Part shown: one piece after another, positions 58,401 to 64,000 of the stretch
How the letters are laid out: the number at the start of each line of letters is the position of its first letter
Numbering within the stretch: position 1 is the stretch's first letter
From: Berberis thunbergii
Taxonomy: Eukaryota > Streptophyta > Magnoliopsida > Ranunculales > Berberidaceae
Length of the DNA: 64,000 bases
Assembly: GCA_003290165.1 (NCBI GenBank)
Contig: QNQO01000601.1
Coordinates: 372,001-436,000, forward strand
Direction: 5' to 3'
Position numbers and translations under genes: made by a program
The notes under the pieces: model-generated
The model's input: the letters and a program-made list of their open reading frames with translations, nothing else
Told to the model about the DNA's origin: nothing
The model's database searches: none

Positions 58401-59753
58401 TTTTTTGGCACAACCAAGAAAAAAAGCAGCTATCAATCAATGAACAATCGAAGAGTCTATATGACTAACAAAATTTGGGTTTTGATATTTGAAATGTCAT
58501 CATATGAGAAATGCACTCTGATAAATTCTCACAAAGTATCTGTACACTGACACAATGGTTGAAGCACGGCTTTATGAAAACCACAAGGTATGTGCAGGAC
58601 TCTGATCCAACTAATCCTTAAAAAGTTTCCTTTCACATGCATATGAAAGACGGCGCAGAACATTGATACTAAATCAAATATCCAAATAGTCTAATGACTC
58701 ATCTTCTCCTATACAAGGAATGAGATTTCGCGAAAATTCGGTAAAAATTTTGTTTTTTTTTTTTAAATTACAAAAAAGAAAAAATGCAAAAGAAATAATT
58801 ACATTTTTTTCGACGTTTTTTCGTAAATTTCATTATTTATTTTTTTTCATAAATTTCGTTTTTGTATTAAAAAAAAAAGCCAACTACCAAAATTTACATT
58901 TTTCTACGGTTTTTTCGGAACCTTTTTCATAGATTTCGAGGATTTTCTTTCTAATTATGATTTCTTCTAATTATTTATTAATTTTGAAACCACCCCCTTA
59001 TTTTCTAATAACAATTTCTTGTCCTTAAATATTAATTTTTTAAACCACTCCCTAATTTTATAATTATATATTAATTTCATGTTTGTTTCATCTCTTGGTA
59101 TTTAAGCTTCATTTAATGCGTTTAATAAATTTATTTGATTGCATCTTATTTTTTTCACATATTTCACGAAATTCATTATATATATTTCTTGTATCCTCGA
59201 AATTTTTCATTTTTTTTTTCTAACCAAAATATTGCTCGAAATTAACTTGAAAAAGGAACTCACAATCCTTGCTCCTATCAACGCCAAAAGTGCTTCATAA
59301 CCTAGTACATAACCAATATATTGAAATAGGAAGTTTTCATAAAACCATAAAGGAGGTAGGATGACTTGAACACAAAGTCACCTACCTTTGCCACATTGTG
59401 ACAATGGCGACAGTCAAAAATCTCCCCGCAGCATGGCGCTCTGATGCGGCATCTTCGTCGGTAATGTGAACATCTGACAAACAGTAGAGAATCCCATCAA
59501 TAAAGAATGTTTAAAAAAATGTAAATGATAAGACAGTCAATTGCTCATGATCATACCCATACTGCATGAATCCCTTCTCTAGCAGTTCAGTGGCTTTTGC
59601 ATCAGCACTTGCTTCTGTGAGCAAGCTATCTATGCACTCCTCAATGCATGAACCACCAGTAACTTTCTCATTATAGTTGGTGGTGATCTCTTCTGGCTTA
59701 TCAGATCCAACAAGGGTGAACTGATTGGAAAGACCTTCCTCCATTAAACACAT
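55454..59753 (-). CDS. CHY/CTCHY/RING zinc-finger E3 ubiquitin ligase, 11 exons, 318 aa (RZPF34/CHYR1 type)
   Basis: Transfers ubiquitin to target proteins; the plant relatives act in ABA and drought responses. Minus-strand exons: 59753-59557, 59473-59386, 58048-57989, 57905-57873, 56620-56543, 56429-56386, 56303-56263, 56135-56053, 55952-55861, 55778-55667, 55582-55454; all junctions GT/AG, total 957 nt in frame. N-terminal about 65 residues are acidic and unconserved. The CHY finger starts [23 protein letters not shown]; the CTCHY part has [39 protein letters not shown]; the RING reads [28 protein letters not shown]; the C-terminal zinc ribbon has [17 protein letters not shown] and [13 protein letters not shown]. 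No lesion seen. The start could instead be the next Met (MEEG, three codons on). Confidence 0.93.
58711..59194. mobile_element. Possible old MITE in intron 2 of the E3 ligase gene
   Basis: Inverted ends ATACAAGGAATGAGATTTCG (58711) and, from the right, ATACAAGAAATATATATAAT...TTTCGTGAAA (ending 59194). The interior is T-rich with repeated TTTCG/CGAAA motifs. The flanks share only CCT. A tentative call. Confidence 0.4.
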
Positions 59754-62700
59754 GGTGATAGTGATATCTGGTGATTATCACAAAGCTGGATTTGTATTTA
59801 TCACCTGAGGAAAAATATGTGTTTAGCAGAATAGTCCTAAAACTATAAAAAGGTATACTCAGTCTCCAATCAAGGCAAAGAATTGCATCATATGGTTGTT
59901 TTCTTGTGTACTGCTGCAGACGAAATGAAATCGGCAAAAACATGATCCAACAAATCTTGAACAGCTCCATGCAGCACAACTCCAACAACAGAAGGATTCA
60001 TCAGAACAGGCAGAGTTACAAAAGGCTCAACTAATAACTATATGCAGCACTGAGAAATCCCTGACTTTCCATCTGCGAATGGTAATTAATCGTAGACATG
60101 ATTGCTTGATTCCTTCCGAGCAGTCCGAAACCAATTCGAACTAAAATGAGCACCAGGAAGAGACTCGCTCCAACCTATGGTAAAAGCAATACACAATACA
60201 TCACAACATCAAGTTCAAGCTCATACGAGGAATAAAACATTGCAGGGAAAAATTGGAAAGGGGTTGGAAAGGGTTTAATGTTTTCACCGTCCATTAAGAC
60301 CAGTAAATGGACAAGCCTACCTCATCTTTCGTCGTCATGTTTGACGTACCTAACTTCCTTTCTGACCTGTTACAAAAACCTACTTCGCACAATGATGTTC
60401 CCTTCATAAGGATTGGTTCTCAGATAAGTTAACTAGTTAGCCCTAATCAATTAGTCCGAAAGCTTAAGCATTCTTGAGCACCTGCAGCATGTGTAGATTA
60501 AATCTGCATGAAAGTACCTCTGCTCTACATTACCATTCGCCTTAGCTAAATTATTACGTCCTAGATGAAGGAGTTCAAGGTATTACTGGCTGAACTGTTG
60601 CAATAACGATTCCCATATATGATATAGAAACAAAATTTGAAAACCAATTTCTCAATAGTCTTAAGGAATTTTCCCTAGATGTTCTACCTCTCTCTCTCCA
60701 CTTCTTTAACTATGCAATTTAAGTGAAAGAAAGCAGACCCGTTAGATTAAGTAAGCAGCATTCACTGTTGAAAAGCCAGCTTACGTCATTGATGGCATTA
60801 CACTAGAGATAAGATATAACTGCATCTGCGTCATGATGACTTTCCATTAATTGTGCACTGAAAACCTTCCTTTTCTTCTTTCACAATTCTAACCAAAACT
60901 GGAATTTAATAACCATAATGATCATATCTTCATCTTTGTCATCTTCTCTGTGTGGCAATGACACAACCCATACATCAAGACTGCCTATTATTTTCACTCG
61001 CATACACTAAATATCTAATCACTGCTAATGGAAGAATCAAACAACAGCAAACAAAAACTATTTATCCTCCTGGGCAATCCTCACCAATATTACTAACTTA
61101 TCAAACAATCAAGTTGTAAGCAAATCAACTCTTAGTAAAGTTCACAAAGTTGGATCGCCTAATATTTTTTTACAGTTTTTTAGCTTCTGAAACTCAAAGT
61201 AGTTTCTTCGTTGGAGAAAAAAAATTAAAGTAAAGCAATGAACAGACTTACAAAAATTGAAAACCTCAAGTTTTAGTGAACAGTTTGTTCTATCTCATCA
61301 GAAAACCTGGAAATCGCAATTGACAATGGCTTATCCCAACACACACAGAAAAATAAAATAAGAGGTGAGCAGATGACATATATCATAGGAAAGCCAAAAC
61401 ATCAATCAAAATGTGATTCCTTAAGGAGGAAACGCCATCATATACTAGTTTGTTGCTTTCTACCAAAGGATATTTAGAAAAAGGTAACTCCTTTATACAG
61501 TATTATGTATGACCATTAATTTGAGAGAACATGAGTTCTGGAAAAGGGATTAAAAATTACTATCCCGTCAGTCTTGATGTATATGGTAGATAATATATAT
61601 TAAGGCCAAGGGAATTATCATGATTAGTAAAGATTGATATCAGTTCATACAATATAGTGTCAATATGTATCATCTTCATTGACAGACGTGCGCCGAAAAA
61701 CGAAAATATGAAACATGGTCCCTACTAGTTGCAGTTTAAGGAACATTCAATGTTCTAATCAGCAGACATGCTTCAACTATAGAATTCAATTTACTGATCA
61801 GCAGACACGTATCGCTTCGATCATATATAGACAATTGATACTCGAAACTCCAACAGCCGTCTAAATTCAAACCTAAGCATATGGAACCAAAGTTTCTAAA
61901 TATTCACCAAGCAAAAACCATCGTGTACACAACTAAAGACCAACCACATTACACAAATACTTTGAACCATGACGACTAAAAACGACAAAGATCATTCCAT
62001 GACAATAAAAAGCTTCACAAAGCACTTATTAAAAAAAGCAATAGCCTCACAACATAGCAAATCACAAGAAAGAATGTAAAAGAGCAAGCTAAGCAGAAGA
62101 GGGCAACTTTAAAACTAACTTTCAATGGCACATTTATGTTTAACAAAAACCAGCAAGTTTCAGTAATATAGCCCGTTATTTCTTTGCCTACGCAAGCTAT
62201 TGACCTTGCAATGACAGTTAGTGTGTTTAAACCTGTGTCCTAGCCAGGCACCACCTATGAGGTGTTGGTCCAAGCATGTCTAAGCACTAAAAATTGGCTT
62301 AGTCATTAGCCACATCTTCAAATATAATGACTGCCATAGAAAATGTGCTTAAAACCATATCAATAACTCAGCAAGTGACATTTTCTTTAGTTGATATTGT
62401 AAAAAAACCTTTAACAAAATCTTCTATTTTTCTCATGCTCATTTATGTTATTTGGCTAGAAAAATTGTCAAGTCCAGTAATCTTAATTTTCCCGGGTGGC
62501 ATTGTAATTGTTAATTGGCTTCACCAAAATTTTAACTAATTTTATAATAAATTCAAAATCAATCCCCAAATCTTCTGACTATCCTCCTAAGCTTGTTCAG
62601 CAGAAATTAAGGTGGATAATCTTCGTCTATATTCCAATCCAACCTTATCAGATGGTTTTCATATTTTACTTAATACATTTCCCTTTCTTTCCTCCTTATG

Positions 62701-63335
62701 AGCTTCATCGAAAAATTTAATCTTTTGTTGCTGTATCATTACTAATCCTTATTTCCCATATTTATTATATTTTTTTCAGTTTTTCTTTCATGCCCAAAAA
62801 CGATGGTAAATTTATCTTTTATGATCACCAGGATCAAATTTTAGTTGATCTGTCATTAATTCTTGTCTCCCCTTCTTCCTTTCCCTCACTAATCTCCCCC
62901 ATATTTCACCCCTTCTTTTCCTCTCCTCTTCATTGCATCTTTCCTCTTCCATTTCTTTCTACTCGTCTTTCTTCAATCTCCGTTTTCATTCCCTTCAATA
63001 GTCTTTCTTCTTCTCCTCTCCTAATTGACTAAAAACACTAATTCATAAAGACGAGAAAAAAAAAACAAATTCAAAATTTGACCTAAATTACCATCAAAAC
63101 ACAAATTCAACACCAAAAACATTTCACAATCAGAAGCATCCACACAAAAACCAGAGATCCACTCAAGATCATGCATTCACAAAATTAAACATGAACTTAG
63201 ATTGAAAACAAGTTAAAAACACGAGCTTCGGATCAGTCAGGCACATTTAACACACGATAACACACACAAGAAATGGAAGAAGAAGAAGAAGACGAGTTGC
63301 TGTTCAGATCGAACGAACAAACCTCTCCGCAAATT
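59754..63335 (-). other. 5' UTR and probable long 5' UTR intron of the E3 ligase gene
   Basis: No supportable coding gene in 3.6 kb. A leader-like stretch at about 60180-59754 joins the start codon. The purine-rich TAG-poor block at about 63490-63330 (minus) ends at an AG|GTTTGTTC-type donor near 63322 and could be the first non-coding exon, with TATA-like ATAATAGGG near 63535 upstream. This is inference from sequence texture and splice-like sites only. Confidence 0.4.
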
Positions 63336-63545
63336 CAATTCTCTCCTTCCTTCCTTCGCTTGCCTGTTCTTCTTCGATCACGCGAAATATGAACTTCTAT
63401 CGATTCGATTAAACACCGTTTTATTATTGTCTATCGAAGTTCCAGAGAGTTCTGAAGCTCGCGAAGAACCTCCTCTCTCTCTCCTGAGCTGATAGCTATG
63501 CGTACTTCTATTGTGCAGCAATCACAGCTCCCTATTATATGACCA
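63336..63545 (-). promoter_or_regulatory. Candidate first non-coding exon and core promoter of the E3 ligase gene
   Basis: Minus-strand TCATATAATAGGG (about 63545-63533) would be a TATA box, followed about 30 bp later by CT/GA-rich leader sequence characteristic of plant 5' UTRs. No transcript evidence is available here. Confidence 0.35.
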
Positions 63546-63905
63546 AATCTTGTCGATCAATTACTGAATTGCCCCCATTCCATTGTTAACCGATGGATAT
63601 ACTTGAATCGCATCTCGAGTCAACTATTGAAGCCTAAATTGCAGTTGTGGTTATTTTGTTATATAACGTACAGATGCAGGTGAATAGGTTTGGATAAATA
63701 TCTGATCTGGATTTGATCGTGAGAATCAAGGGTTGAAAAGGAGACTTGCAACAAAAGCACCCTAGGTGGTCGGTCGGGGGGTTAAGACACGTGGCGCTGT
63801 TCAGGGTTAGGAGAGATGAGAAGTCTTGCCGTCCCATGGAAGGTTTTGTTTCGTTTTCAAGGAAGCAATAATTGAGCTAGTGTGGGGTTCACTCTAATCA
63901 AGATT
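63546..63905. other. Intergenic, no gene seen
   Basis: The minus-strand frame at 63634-63837 has no recognisable content. A TAAGACACGTGGCG stretch near 63783 contains a G-box-like CACGTG and could be a promoter element of the divergent or upstream side. Confidence 0.3.
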
Positions 63906-64000
63906 GCATTTTCTAAGTGTCGAGGAAATGATCGAGGAAACGAGCGAGGGAAGTGAGGTGGCGGAGGTGGTAGCCGTTCATCTCGCTTGAGATGCGTGTG
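63906..64000. mobile_element. MITE of the GCGAGG family, cut by the window end
   Basis: TTCTAAGTGTCGAGGAAATG, a duplicated ATCGAGGAAACGAGCGAGGG, and the internal CTTGAGATGCG seen in the copy at 13370. The right arm lies outside the window. Confidence 0.75.

Noticed and set aside
62327..63032. Open frames at 62.3-63.0 kb
   Set aside because: AT- or CT-rich low-complexity translations without family resemblance; more likely intron of the leader.

Overview
This is nuclear DNA from a flowering plant, probably a eudicot. The evidence is AT-rich intron-bearing genes with GT/AG junctions, a plastid-type ATP/ADP carrier with a transit peptide, a plant trihelix factor, a plant CHY/RING ubiquitin ligase, and a dense load of plant-type transposons (hAT, PIF/Harbinger, CACTA, Mutator-type MITEs, Ty1/copia, Ty3/gypsy, L1-type LINE). 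I cannot name the genus from sequence alone. There is no CRISPR array, operon or prokaryotic signal.

Three protein genes and one tRNA look functional, although the trihelix gene has an apparent frameshift. (1) 23305-25833, minus: plastidic ATP/ADP translocase, five exons, 602 aa. (2) 32103-33354, minus: trihelix transcription factor of the ASIL type, one exon, whose acidic N-terminus and DNA-binding part lie in different frames. (3) 33709-33782, minus: tRNA-Arg(TCG). (4) 55454-59753, minus: CHY/CTCHY/RING E3 ligase of the RZPF34/CHYR1 type, eleven coding exons, 318 aa, probably with a long 5' UTR intron reaching about 63.3-63.5 kb.

The rest is mostly mobile DNA, and much of it can be delimited to the base from target-site duplications (TSDs). 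996-6913 is a 5.9-kb hAT element (TIR TAGGGGTGGGCA, TSD CTACCTAC) with a decayed BED-finger transposase and a captured PR-10/Bet v 1 gene fragment. 8117-12165 is the 3' part of a Tat-lineage Ty3/gypsy element: 130-bp tandem repeats, a decayed antisense ORF and an LTR. 13238-20744 is a coding exon of an unidentified gene split by a Mutator-type MITE, which is split by an LTR-element block, which is split by a further 9-bp-TSD element. 20.7-23.1 kb holds four small elements of four kinds. 28.9-31.8 kb has two related small hAT elements. 35.5-40.4 kb is a decayed Ty1/copia element. 40.4-44.0 kb is a mosaic of pieces of unrelated host genes (dihydroxyacetone kinase, clade-A PP2C, class II formin, an unknown) with introns retained. 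44465-54326 is a decayed PIF/Harbinger element with transposase and Myb/SANT-like genes, a captured pyruvate dehydrogenase E1-beta exon and an inserted LINE ORF1 copy.

Two themes stand out. The first is repeated capture of host gene fragments, including PR-10, FRIGIDA-like, PHD-type, DAK, PP2C, formin and PDH E1-beta. The second is one short foldback MITE family (core CGAGGAAAC..GCGAGGGAGGG, 9-bp TSDs), found six times in the window.
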